A stretch of DNA of 64,000 nucleotides from Amylostereum areolatum. Lineage: Eukaryota > Basidiomycota > Agaricomycetes > Russulales > Stereaceae. A model generated the notes under the pieces. The model ran no database searches, had not been told where the DNA came from, and was given only the letters and a program-made list of their open reading frames with translations. This document shows, piece after piece, positions 11,501 through 20,814 of this stretch. Every line of letters starts with the position of its first letter. Positions within the stretch are counted from its first letter, which is position 1. The position numbers were made by a program, and so were the translations under genes. The DNA lies in NCBI GenBank assembly GCA_012932865.1, contig SAXG01000004.1:496001-560000 (forward strand), given 5' to 3'.

Positions 11501-14421
11501 ACGCCGCTTCCGCAGGTAGACTCCTCTTTTGGCCCTGCTGGCCCGGACCCATCTGTGGGCACTCCGTCTCCTTCCATTTTCCATCCTTACAACAGACCTA
11601 AAGGGAGAAAGTCGGGGCCCAAATTCAAACAGGCCAAAGCATCCCGTCGGGCTCACATGCCATCTAAACCTGACGTCTTGCGTGAAATTGCGCCAGCGTT
11701 GCCCGAGGACAACCTACCTCTTACCGAAGAAGTGCAAACATCATTTACCGGCCTCGTTGAATCTACTGTCACTGTCATCTCTTCCCAAGCAGCGCAACCC
11801 GCGACGCCTGAGACTCCCGGCGCTCAGCAAGAACCGGAAGAACAGCGATTCGTCGATTCAATCGGCGCTCATGTTCCCATTCTCATACCACAGGACATAT
11901 CATCGCCAGCATCCTCGTCGTCGGCAGATTCTGCAGGCGGCCCTCTGACGCCAGAACAATTCCGTATTGCAGATGGCCGTATCCGTTCTCCTCGCAGTTC
12001 AGAGGACAATATATCTATCGAGACGTTGTTCCCGGCAGAGGCCCTTACCCCCACCATCAGTATCCCCTCACCCCTTCTACCACAGAACGAGTGTCGGCCT
12101 ACGGAACATGATCTGGCGCCCAAGCATGAAATCTTACCGCATGTCCCTTCCGTAGACTGCCACTCGTTCTGCGGTAACATTGAACAGGACCTGGTGCTCA
12201 AGCATGGAATCTCACCGGAAGTTCCTTCAATATCATATGACCAGGATGTGTATACACTGCCCCCTCCTACTTATGTCCTGGACGCGGCCTTCCCCAGTGA
12301 CGACATCACTTGTGTCCCGGCCCCAGTTATCACCTTTGACGATGATTATTTGTCTGAACCTTGCCCTGCCACGCCGACCCTTCCGGGAGTATACGAACCA
12401 TCCGAGAGTATCTACAATGGCGGACAAGATAACTTCAGTGAAGGTGAATGAAGGCTCTATTTCACCACCGACGCTGGTGCTGACATCACCCCAGAAGCAT
12501 CTTATAGCGATACTTCGATGGGCCAGGCTCCTCCTCCCGCTATAGCGCAAGATGCGCACTCCATCATGGACACAGACGACTCGCCTACTGCATCATATGC
12601 CTCGGCTCCAAGCAACATGGTGCCTACTCCAAACAACACGGGTACGCTCCTTTCCTCTGTCACATCTTCATTTCTCTAATAGTGTTTCAGATATGTCTGC
12701 GAATATTTTTGCGGCTGCAAGGGAGGAACTCACTCCCTTCGGGGGTCAGATGTTGAGCAACGAACAAGTCGCTCAAATCTTACTCTCAATTTCAAACAAT
12801 GCTTCCCAAACCTCCAGTGCTCAAGGGACTGCCTACAGTCACCACACCACGGCTTTCCAACCCTCGTGTGAGGCTCCGTGCGGGGAGACCGTCCCAATGG
12901 AAACTTCGAATCATGACTCAGCTGCAAGTACTTCGCTGAGCGATGCGAAGCTACTTTTATCGCTCTCCAGTGGCGCAAAGGGAAACGCTTTCAATGGTGC
13001 CCCATCGTCAATGGATATTGATGTGGCCTCCGAAACAAGTGGTATCAACGCGGCACCCTTCTCGTCCAGTTTTGATTTCAAGGTACCGCGCATTGTCGCT
13101 CCTCGAGTGGAGGCACAAATTCCTGTTGCTGTTGGATATCAGTCGTCCAACTCGGGTATATTATCCTCGTGGCACTACGGACCGGAGGCGACTTCTTACC
13201 AGGAACATAGCAAAGAGCCAAGGCAAGGCGAGGGGATGAACATCGATGGAATATCTGAACGGCTGATTGTCGCTCCTCCATACCCGGACAATGATCAATA
13301 CGAAGAGGCAATGGCAGCACTCCTCGCCGCTCGCAATTGCCGCCAAGCAGCGGATACAGAAAAGACGGGGATAGATGAGCATGGTACTATTTCCGACCGG
13401 CTGGTATTAGCTTCTGGACATTCGGACAACGACGAATACGAGAAGGCAATGGCGGCGAACCGCGCTGCTCGGACCTTAGGTCCAACTCATGCGCACGCGG
13501 ATTCCAATCACGACTCCCTCGCTCAGTTTGGCGGTCCCACTGGATCTCTTTCTTCTTCGTCACCGTCGTACGATGAGGGCCGTGGTCCATCCGTGCCTTC
13601 ATATCAACAATCAAGCGAAAGAGCAACCCTCCACACTAGTTTTTCATTGCCATCGAGCGGATTTGACTTCTCGTTAGGTCCCTCCTTGTCCTTCAGTCGT
13701 GGCAGCGTCAACCCAGCAGCGGATCCGGACTTTTTGGTCGAAAGCTTTCGGTCAAATACTCCCCAAACATGCTCTGTTGAGTTTCAGCCTCTTCCTGAAG
13801 ACCCACAGCTGGCGTCTATTGATACAACGGAGTATGAGTGGACCGATGAGGTTAGTCTCTTTGGTACACCTGATAGAATGTTTGCTAAAGATCATTGTGT
13901 AGGATGTCAACAGTCTTGTGCAGTCTATGGAGGCCGTCCTGAGCGAAAACGCCAGTCCACCTCCCACCACCGCCGAGTTGTTCCCTGGTTATGTTCCTCC
14001 CACTCTGGCTCCTATGTCATCCTCGCCACTTCCAGCTATGCTTCCTGCAGCCCCTCTCCCTGATATACTAGAGGAAGATGGTACCTTTTCGAGTGACAAT
14101 TCAACGGGTGATTCCTCGATCCCCATTGAAAAGCGTCCCGTGAAAGGCTTGCCTTCACGTAGGACACATATACGAACCTGTCCATCATCCCGTCCAGGCG
14201 ACTTCCCCACGATACAAATGCCAACTGGCATCAATACAGACCCCAGGGCCCCGACTCCGCCTCCGTCCCCTCCGATCGTGCCTTCCGTTTCAGTTCTTCC
14301 TGGCTGGCCGCCAGTACAAACAAACCTGGACGAACTAGACCTAGATGAAGTGGGCTATAACTCGGATGATTCATGGAGCTCTCCGTATCGTCCTAAAACA
14401 CCTACACTTTTTGGTGCTTAA
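8593..14421 (+). CDS. Very large acidic Ser/Thr/Pro-rich membrane-anchored protein (about 1,782 aa)
   Basis: Ten exons join without a break: 8593-8982, 9040-9090, 9148-9556, 9607-10110, 10168-10386, 10443-10964, 11016-12443, 12495-12641, 12691-13850, 13903-14421. Every intron is 49-57 nt with GT..AG, and the total of 5,349 nt is a multiple of three. The N-terminus is hydrophobic (MLPLVPILFMVALW, residues 1-30); a second hydrophobic segment (residues about 115-136, LLILWGLFIAFCI) spans the first junction. The remaining roughly 1,640 residues look disordered and acidic, rich in S, T, P, D and E, with a PDTL/PDTF run near residue 310 and an imperfect duplication (SERLIVAPPYPDNDQYEEAM and SDRLVLASGHSDNDEYEKAM) near 13260-13470. 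No catalytic domain is recognised. A membrane anchor with a long intrinsically disordered tail is an inference. A shorter gene at 15793 has the same start layout. Confidence 0.75.
9681..9747 (+). repeat. 12-bp tandem repeat coding PDT(L/F)
   Basis: The word CTCCCAGACACA and close variants recur about six times inside exon 4 of the large protein, giving PDTLPDTLPDTFPDTLSDTLS. The period is 12 bp, so length changes keep frame. Confidence 0.85.
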
Positions 14422-14973
14422 GCACAAGACGTTGTTTGGTTGGTTCAATGCCATCACATAATCTCCTATTTTCTTCTCGTAATGTCTCTGCCTCTGCGTT
14501 TTGCCGTGTACTTCTTACACTGTTGACGGACACTTCTAGCTACCTTTGATGTATCGATACTTTCACCCTTTCGCCCGCTTGTATTTTTCAATCCCATACA
14601 ATGTACTATTAGTACCTCTCTGCGATGTCCTATTAGTACCTCTCTGCGATGTCCTATCTTTAGATACGCTTTTGATCTCCGTGCGCCGTCCTGAGTTGAG
14701 CCGAGTAACTATTAGTGACAGCTCTGACGAGTAACCTGGACGAGTCCTGACCGGCTTGAACAGTGAACATTGAAGCTAGTGAAGGGCCTGATTCCCTGAA
14801 GGCTGGCCAGTGACCGCTGAGCGGCGAGTGGCGAGCGGCTCGCGCTGAGGTCTACGAGACAGTACTTACTACTCAGACTCAGAGAGTCAGACTTGAAAAG
14901 TTGAAAAGTTGAAAGTTTGAAACTTGAAACTCAAACTTCAATTCGAGTCGTGATGTGGCTTTTGCAAGAACAA
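14422..14973. other. Intergenic region downstream of the large gene
   Basis: Holds the 3' UTR of the large gene, the 24-bp tandem repeat at 14606-14653, and a low-complexity TTGAAA/CTTGAAAC stretch at 14891-14942 beside the tRNA. No coding frame worth calling was seen. Confidence 0.5.
14606..14653 (+). repeat. Perfect 24-bp tandem duplication
   Basis: The 24-mer starting CTATTAGTACC and ending GCGATGTC occurs twice head to tail, followed by CTATCTTTAG. It lies in the noncoding region downstream of the large gene. Confidence 0.9.
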
Positions 14974-15055
14974 TTCAGGTACGGGGAATCGAACCCCGAG
15001 CTGCCGCGAGACTCTCGATGAGAGGCGGCAATGTTAGCCGTTACACCATACCCGA
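14974..15055 (-). tRNA. tRNA-Glu (CTC) with 10-nt intron, copy 1
   Basis: Read on the minus strand it has a 7-bp acceptor stem (TCGGGTA with TACCTGA, one G-T pair), D arm GTGT..ACAT, a 5-bp anticodon stem GCCGC/GCGGC, a 4-nt variable loop and the T arm CGGGG-TTCGATT-CCCCG. The 17-nt anticodon loop region fits a 7-nt loop with anticodon CTC plus a 10-nt intron after position 37; CTCTC can pair with GAGAG of the intron, as in pre-tRNA introns. Unlike the copies at 18912 and 39840, its acceptor stem differs at two positions and no run of four T follows the 3' end, so activity is less certain. Confidence 0.8.
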
Positions 15056-15680
15056 TAAGATACAAGGTGCCAATTGTCATTATAAAGCCATGGCCATAAC
15101 TCAAGCCGTGAGGCCCGCTGCCTCTGTCGCCTGTGACTCTTCCGAACACCCACCTATGGCCTCTGGACGATAGTATGGATGTTGGACGTTGAATGCTGAG
15201 CGGCTCTCTGTTTTGCCGCAACTGACAATGCGTTGCTCCTTTTCACTCTGGCAACCTATCTTTACCAGCCCCTACAGTGACCGTGACTATCCAACTGGAG
15301 GGAAGGCTGTGGGGATCCTGGCGAATGCAATTTCTCGTCAACAAGTGGGACGACGACGTATGCAGTGTGCACCATTGCACTTGTCGAATCCCTTCCCGGG
15401 AAAAGCTTGTATCCGGATGGCTGGCGTATCCGTTCCGCCTGGTAGCACCAAACAACCAATTGGTCCACCGAACTGCCTGTTGCTGTAAGATTTTACCTCT
15501 CCATCCCATTTTGTGTTCCGCATGAGTCCTCCAAGACGCCAGTGTCTTCAACCTTGAAGCTTCAAGTTCACCCTAGTCGTCGGATGGCCGGCTGGTGAAG
15601 CCGGCCCCACTTCCCGGCCGGAAATTGGAACAGTGGCTCGGTTGGCCATTGTTCTTTTTGGTTTGAGGCACGGGTCCAAC
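15056..15680. other. Intergenic region between tRNA-Glu and the small two-hydrophobic-segment gene
   Basis: No coding frame with recognisable content. A CTTCAACCTTGAAGCTTCAAG stretch sits at about 15546-15570, similar to words flanking the tRNA-Glu at 39840. The right end contains the promoter of the gene at 15793. Confidence 0.45.
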
Positions 15681-15690
15681 ATATATAAAC
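15681..15690 (+). promoter_or_regulatory. Putative TATA box of the small two-hydrophobic-segment gene
   Basis: ATATATAAAC lies about 105-112 bp upstream of the ATG at 15793, matching the spacing seen for the related gene at 8593. Confidence 0.5.
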
Positions 15691-15792
15691 AACGCCTTCT
15701 ACAGCTTTGCAGCTCCCTCCTCCCCGCAACGAGGTGACCCATCGCTTTTCCTGCCTTCATCGCTCAAACTCGTCTTGATCGAGGCCTTCAAA

Positions 15793-16700
15793 ATGCCCCT
15801 CTGCCTGTTCCTCATTATCGCCCTCGTTGGTATACCAGCCCTCACATTTGCGCCGATCCTCTACCATCCCATCTTCAATGTTATGACGCTCACTGCACCT
15901 GTTCGATCGATGATTTCGCTACCGCCTCCTCCCGTCCGTCCTTTCACCCAATCCTCCTGGAACAACCATTCAGTGGGGCTGCCAACTGCCAACTTCCACT
16001 TCGTTTCTGCGACTGCACGCGTGCTCGCTACCCAAAGAATCTCGTCAGCTCCCACAATCCAATTTCCTCGATATTGGATTCCAACGACAAGTGCCCCTAC
16101 CTTCGCTCTTGGGGTCGTTCTTCTCATGGTGATATCTTTTGTATGTCCTTCTTGATCAGGTCTGAAAATTATACATCTGACATGAGTCTGCACAGTATAT
16201 CCTCGTCATCGTACCTCGAGAAGTAAGACCCTCGCTCGTGCCTACCATGGTGAGGCGGTAGCAGCTTTCGTTAAACGACATGGCTAACGATCATGTCCGT
16301 GGGGTGCCATGCCCAGTCAACTCAAGGAACGCACTGGACAATATATCCAGCTCCCGACCGATTCAGTCTGGCTTTTGGCTTTCAGACCCAGTCGTTCCCA
16401 CTTGACCGTGATTTTGCTGCATACGACGACGTCGTGGCAATCTGCGATACCCTCGAAGAGGATCCGACCTGGATGGAGATGCCGAAGTCAACATCTTCTT
16501 ACTCGAAGCCTCCCTCTTCCTCCAAATCCGATATGGCCGTCATTCATCCACACCTCTCCGCCCAGTCCTCCATACCACCCACACCGCACGCCGTCAACAC
16601 TTCAATCCCCCCTCCCCCTTTTCCCCTCCTGCATACACCCGTTCACCCCACGCGTCACCCCACACGTCACCCGGTACTTCTCTACAAAGGACAACCGTAA
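15793..16700 (+). CDS. Small membrane protein with the same start layout as the 8593 gene (252 aa)
   Basis: Three exons join in frame: 15793-16140 (116 codons), 16196-16222 (9 codons) and 16317-16700. Exon 1 starts with a hydrophobic segment (MPLCLFLIIALVGIPALTF), carries a proline cluster (LPPPPVRPF) and ends inside a second hydrophobic segment that continues into the tiny exon 2 (FALGVVLLMVISF|YILVIVPRE). The gene at 8593 has the same plan: exon 1 of 130 codons, phase-0 intron inside the second segment, very short exon 2 ending in xVPxE, phase-0 intron. The tail (STQGTHWTIYPAP...) is polar and Ser/Pro-rich. Function is unknown; I infer a divergent paralogue. The third intron (94 nt) is longer than usual, and the true 3' end could lie further right (see 16698-16986). 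Confidence 0.55.
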
Positions 16701-16986
16701 ACCTCGCGGATGTGTTGCAAACCTACGTGTACGCGGACACCTTCCCTCTCCTAAAGATTGTCCACGCGCTCGCGGTTCTGGCCTTCGATACACAGCCATC
16801 ATGGAGTTCATGGGAGACTGCGTGAGGAAGGAAACCATGGCCAACCTCGCGGATCTCAAGGTGCTCATTGCGGCGGAGGGCAAGGCGAAGTCTCGGGAGA
16901 AGCTGGCCCACGTCGAACCCTCCGTGATGCGCCATGTCTACTACCGTCCTTCGGATGACCTTCCCGTCATCCAAGAAGGAGGGTAG
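16698..16986 (+). pseudogene. Coding-like relic or alternative 3' exons, frameshifted
   Basis: One frame from 16698 reads VNLADVLQTYVYADTFPLL and KIVHALAVLAFD before a stop near 16827. From about 16795 another frame reads MEFMGDCVRKETMANLADLK, then AAEGKAKSREKLAHVEPSV and ends PVIQEGG with TAG at 16984-16986. Both stretches show strong C/G at third codon positions, typical of genes here. The two parts are one nucleotide shift apart, with no good splice pair between them. It may be the decayed end of an older gene or unannotated 3' exons of the gene at 15793. Family not recognised. Confidence 0.35.
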
Positions 16987-17837
16987 TCAGAAACATACAC
17001 CAAGGTAACGAACAAATGAAAGTGGGCACCGGGCTGAGGCGAAGTAGTTATCTGTACATTTTCTTCTTCGGAGTGCTGGTCGATGATACTAAATCGCTCT
17101 GTAGGTTCTCCTTGCTGAAAAGCCCAGCACAAACATGTCTCTCCCCTGAATCGGGAGAGGTTCGCCCCAACCAAGGGCACGCCGTGCCCTCGAGATCGCT
17201 CTGGACACCTGTCGTCGTTCTTGCCTCAGCCGCCAATCAAGAATGACGCCGACCCGCCACAACCTAGATATCCAGGTTGTGCATAACGGACGTCCAACCT
17301 CCTCGCCTTGGCGCAACTTTCGCCGTTCGGGCCTGCTCTCATATCTTCGTTTTCCTAGTTCATGCCTTCGTATTTATCACCTCTCTCTTTCCGGTCTTGC
17401 GTCCCTCTCTTAACCTTTTTCGTTTGCATTGCGTGCTATCTCACGCAATCGTTTTCCTCTGTCTTCCAAACGTAGGCCTAAACCACTGGAGGAAGGTCAG
17501 TTCCCTTATATTCTTTCGTTCTATTGTCGTTGGCGGACTCTTCATAGTATTCATACCGTTGCTCTGCTCCCCCCTCTAAACATGGACTCGATTGAGCCAT
17601 TATGTGTACTTACTCGTATATATTGTCCCCTCGAAATATTATCCAGGAGACGTACAGCGCTATCACTTCTGCATGTCCGTCGTCAAGTTTTCAAGTCGAA
17701 GCCATCGTATTAAAGATCCTGTATGATATTGACCAGTCCTCCGGGGCCCGAAAGTAAATGTATGAGTTGAGAGAGGGGAAACCTATATGAACAGGTGAAG
17801 CAGAAGACTGTTCAAAGATACGACGAACGAAACCACT
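16987..17837. other. Intergenic region between convergent genes
   Basis: About 850 bp before the stop of the heme lyase gene on the other strand. Short hydrophobic frames near 17277-17579 look like T-rich noncoding sequence. It probably contains two 3' UTRs. Confidence 0.45.
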
Positions 17838-18731
17838 CTAATTCCGTCCTTCGGCCAGGCGGCTGGTTTTCAACTCGTCCCAAGCGCGTTGGGCACGGGC
17901 AGTCACGCCCCAAGCAGTGTCGAGTGCAGGTCGTACGTCGAGACTGAACACCGGGGATCCGTCGGGAAGCGGAGGGGCAGAATAGTAATCGATGATATAG
18001 CGAATCTCCGTGTTGGAATTGGGCCGACGAATAATCCAGTCGTGGCGATCGAAGGGAGGTTCAGAGCTGCAGCCTGCGTCAGTTTTCTGTCGTATGTGTA
18101 AAGTTGTGAACGTACTTGAACCGCGAGGGAAGGAGCCAGCCCGCAAGTAGATGAAGACGGGCTTTGGGGGATAATTCGCCTGGGCGACCTTTGAACCTGG
18201 CAAGTTGCAGTTTCTCCCTCCTAATTACCCTGTATGTGAGTGACATGTTCGGGAAACAAGCCAAATGACCCACCCTTCCGCAGTTTCCTCCCACTTACAG
18301 ACCTCCTCCCACGCCTGTTCGTTCAGAAAATTATGGATTTGAACCATGGTCTCTACATGTTCTTCCGGAGTCTCCCACCCCTTCCTGACCAGCGCGTTGT
18401 AGAACTGCTGAGGCGAAGGGTATTCCCATCGCGAGCCCTCGTCGCGCGGAATGGACGATGTTTCGCGCTCCGTTGGAAGTTCCAAGGCTTGGTCGGGCGC
18501 AGGTGCTTGAGAAAGGGTGGGCAGGTTATTACGTGGGTCGAGGGTAGTTGAGCCATGGTCGATGGGACATTGGGCGGCAGCGGGGGGCGAGGTTGTGGAA
18601 GGGATGTGTGTGGACGTGGATGAGTGGTCTATGGGGCATTGGGCAGGAGAAGAAGGTTTGGCGAGCACCGAGTGATCAACGGGGCATGACGCCGGCGCCG
18701 CCTGAATATTAGTGGACGTTGTCTGACCCAT
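17838..18731 (-). CDS. CYC3: Cytochrome c heme lyase (holocytochrome c synthase)
   Basis: Exons 18731-18274, 18229-18116 and 18066-17838, with introns of 44 and 49 nt, give 266 aa, the usual size for the family. The enzyme attaches heme to the CxxCH cysteines of apocytochrome c in the mitochondrial intermembrane space. The N-terminal part has three heme-binding CP motifs (CPVDH, CPIDH, CPIDH) within residues about 15-60. The core shows YPSPQQFYNALVRKGW, MVQIHNFLNEQAWEEVCKWE, LARFKGRPGELSPKAR, EPPFDRHDWIIRR and IDYY. The conserved His of FDRHDW is present. The start ATG at 18731 begins MGQTTSTN. All core blocks are intact, so it is very likely functional. Confidence 0.95.
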
Positions 18732-18911
18732 GTTCCTTCGCGAGAGCGTATTATGCCTGGGGACTTTTTCGATGAGTTGGACTCAAGTTGGGCTTCAACA
18801 GGGTACGGACAAATACGCTCGGACTTCCGAGCTTCGGGTCCTTTACAAGTCCCGATTTCAAGCGGTGCAAATCCCTCAGCTCTGACTGTTTATTGTTGGC
18901 CCTTAAATATG

Positions 18912-18993
18912 TCGGATATGGTGTAACGGCTAACATTGCCGCCTCTCATCGAGAGTCTCGCGGCAGCTCGGGGTTCGATTCCCCGTATCCGAA
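18912..18993 (+). tRNA. tRNA-Glu (CTC) with 10-nt intron, copy 2
   Basis: Perfect 7-bp acceptor stem TCGGATA/TATCCGA, D stem GTGT/ACAT, anticodon stem GCCGC/GCGGC and T arm CGGGG-TTCGATT-CCCCG. The anticodon loop region CTCTCA-TCGAGAGTCT-C contains anticodon CTC and a 10-nt intron that can pair with the anticodon. The mature tRNA would be 72 nt with discriminator A. A TTTT terminator follows at 18997-19000. It resembles known fungal tRNA-Glu at the 5' end and T arm. Confidence 0.92.
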
Positions 18994-19341
18994 CTCTTTT
19001 GTTCCATCTCTCACATTGAAGAGATCATGTGATCAGGCGGAAAATGAGAATCAAAGTTTTAAGTCTTCCTTTTAGAAAGACGTGAAAGACTTTTACGGTC
19101 GTCGGTTAGTAGTTACTAACTTACCATCTACTCGTAACTTGTAAGTTGCCGTTTACGAGTCAGAGTCTTACGCTTACGGCCAGGTAAGTATGTGGCTAGC
19201 GATCAACCAAGGAGAAGGTGAGCCAGAGCGGACGACAGATCCGAAATCGGGGAAGGAACGGATCTGCGGGTACGTAAAGCGTCAATGGAGGGCACGAGGC
19301 AGCTGTTTTTCTCCTGACTTCATCCAGACTTCCTAACCAAG
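18994..19341. other. Short intergenic region after tRNA-Glu copy 2
   Basis: Contains the polymerase III terminator TTTT at 18997-19000 and small direct and inverted words (GTTAGTAGTTACTAACTTAC, CGTAACTTGTAAGTTGCCG) near 19103-19155. No gene seen. Confidence 0.45.
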
Positions 19342-19349
19342 TATAAATA
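19342..19349 (+). promoter_or_regulatory. Putative TATA box
   Basis: TATAAATA stands about 105 bp upstream of the ATG at 19454, the usual distance among genes in this window. Confidence 0.5.
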
Positions 19350-19453
19350 AGTAGCTTGGGACCTGCAGACTTCAAAAGTCCCCTTTGGCCGTTTTCCTTC
19401 CTTCCCGCCCTTCTCACTGTACACTACTACTTTCCCTTCCTTTCTCTCGGCCA

Positions 19454-20346
19454 ATGTCCACCACAACCTTCTCCCACCTCCTCACCCCGGACCAGAGCCC
19501 ATACATCTCAAGCCCCGTTCCCGTCCCCTAGGTCCGTTTCACCCCCTGCCCTGTCTCCCACCCCTCATCTCTGAAGTCTATCTTCAGGAGCTTTGACGAT
19601 GTACTGTCCCTCTCCTCCCAACGCGCCGCTTTCTTCGAGTCCCAAATCAGAGAGCTAGAGGTGCGCCCCTCCCTTCCTCCGTCTGCCCCGCTCTCACCTC
19701 CTACCCCGCGTTTCAGGACAAGCTCTCCGAGGACCTCAGTAACTGCCGCGCCATTGAAGGCCTCCTCCGTGACGCTTTCACCGGTATAAAGGTCTGCGCG
19801 AGCTCGTGCTTGTCCGTACCCTGCCGAGCCATCTAACAGGCTACCCTTGGCATCCCAGAGGAACTACCGTCGGGCCGACAAAGACGCTCGACGGACCCAC
19901 ATACCACACATCGACCGTGAACTCGAGGATTCTCTTGCCGTTCTCACAGAGCTCGAACTTCGATTGCCACAGATTCGCTCGCAAGTCGCCCAAGTACGGC
20001 TCGTATACGACTCTGGCAGGCAAAAGGTACGCTGCATATCCTCCTTTCACCCCCCCCCCTTCTCGCCGCCACGCAATGCACGCCACTCGTTCTTATTTTC
20101 ATTCCTCTTTCATAGGCAAAGGACCTTGTCCACGATCTCGAATGGCTCAACACTGACTTCTACGAACGCTGGCGCACGATCATCTTCACTCGACACAGTC
20201 CCGTTTCCTGGCGTTGGAAAGTCCTCATGCGCCTCCTTTTTGCCATCGTATTTGCCGTCACCGCCTGGGTATCATGGATCGCATTACTCGGCGCGTATCG
20301 AGCCCATCGCCAGCGACTTGTTTGGGGTGAGCGGCTCATGTCATGA
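19454..20346 (+). CDS. Coiled-coil protein with a single C-terminal membrane anchor (about 206 aa)
   Basis: Five exons: about 19454-19516, 19577-19660, 19717-19791, 19859-20026 and 20116-20346. All joins are phase 0; the first donor is the least certain. The N-terminal part starts MSTTTFSHLLTPDQSPY. The middle is charged and heptad-like (SQRAAFFESQIRELE, DKLSEDLSNCRAIEGLLRD, RELEDSLAVLTELELRL), fitting a coiled coil. The end carries DLEWLNTDFYERWRTIIF, one membrane segment (LLFAIVFAVTAWVSWIALL, about residues 165-187) and a short basic tail (RAHRQRLVWGERLMS). This suggests a tail-anchored protein with the coiled coil in the cytosol, by inference. I do not recognise a named family. Confidence 0.7.
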
Positions 20347-20814
20347 GACTTGGGTTTACGTCTTTCTGCCAGTGGCGCACATCGCGTTTGCCTGGATGTT
20401 TTCGTGTCCTCCTTTTTTGTTAGGTTCGATCTACTCCCACCGTCGTTTGCCATTCTTTGAGAGTGAAATGCATCCGCATCCTCCGCTCTTCGTCCCCTCG
20501 TCGTTTACCCTAAGTTCAGCATACCCCCCATCTTCGTACGTTTTCCCTCGCATTGCTTATCCACACCTCCTTGGTATAGAATCGCCATTCCTGCCCCAAC
20601 TGTAATACCACCTGCTCTAGACACTGCTAAGCCACGTCCCCTGAAATGCTCTGCACGTACTTATCTGCTAGTACCATTGTACATTCGCGATGACCATCTT
20701 TTTTTCTTACCTGCTTGCTGGCCGCTCGTGATCTCGTGGACTTTATGACAAGCGTTTATTCAACTTCGTAGGACAGACTACACAGACACAAAATACATCT
20801 CACCACACGGCCTA
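20347..20814. other. Intergenic region between convergent genes
   Basis: About 470 bp separating the stop codons of two convergent genes. Rich in C/T near 20400-20620; no separate gene is evident. Confidence 0.45.

Noticed and set aside
17277..17713. Hydrophobic plus-strand frames suggesting a membrane protein
   Set aside because: The hydrophobicity follows from a T-rich stretch between two convergent genes. There is no conserved motif, and overlapping frames look alike.
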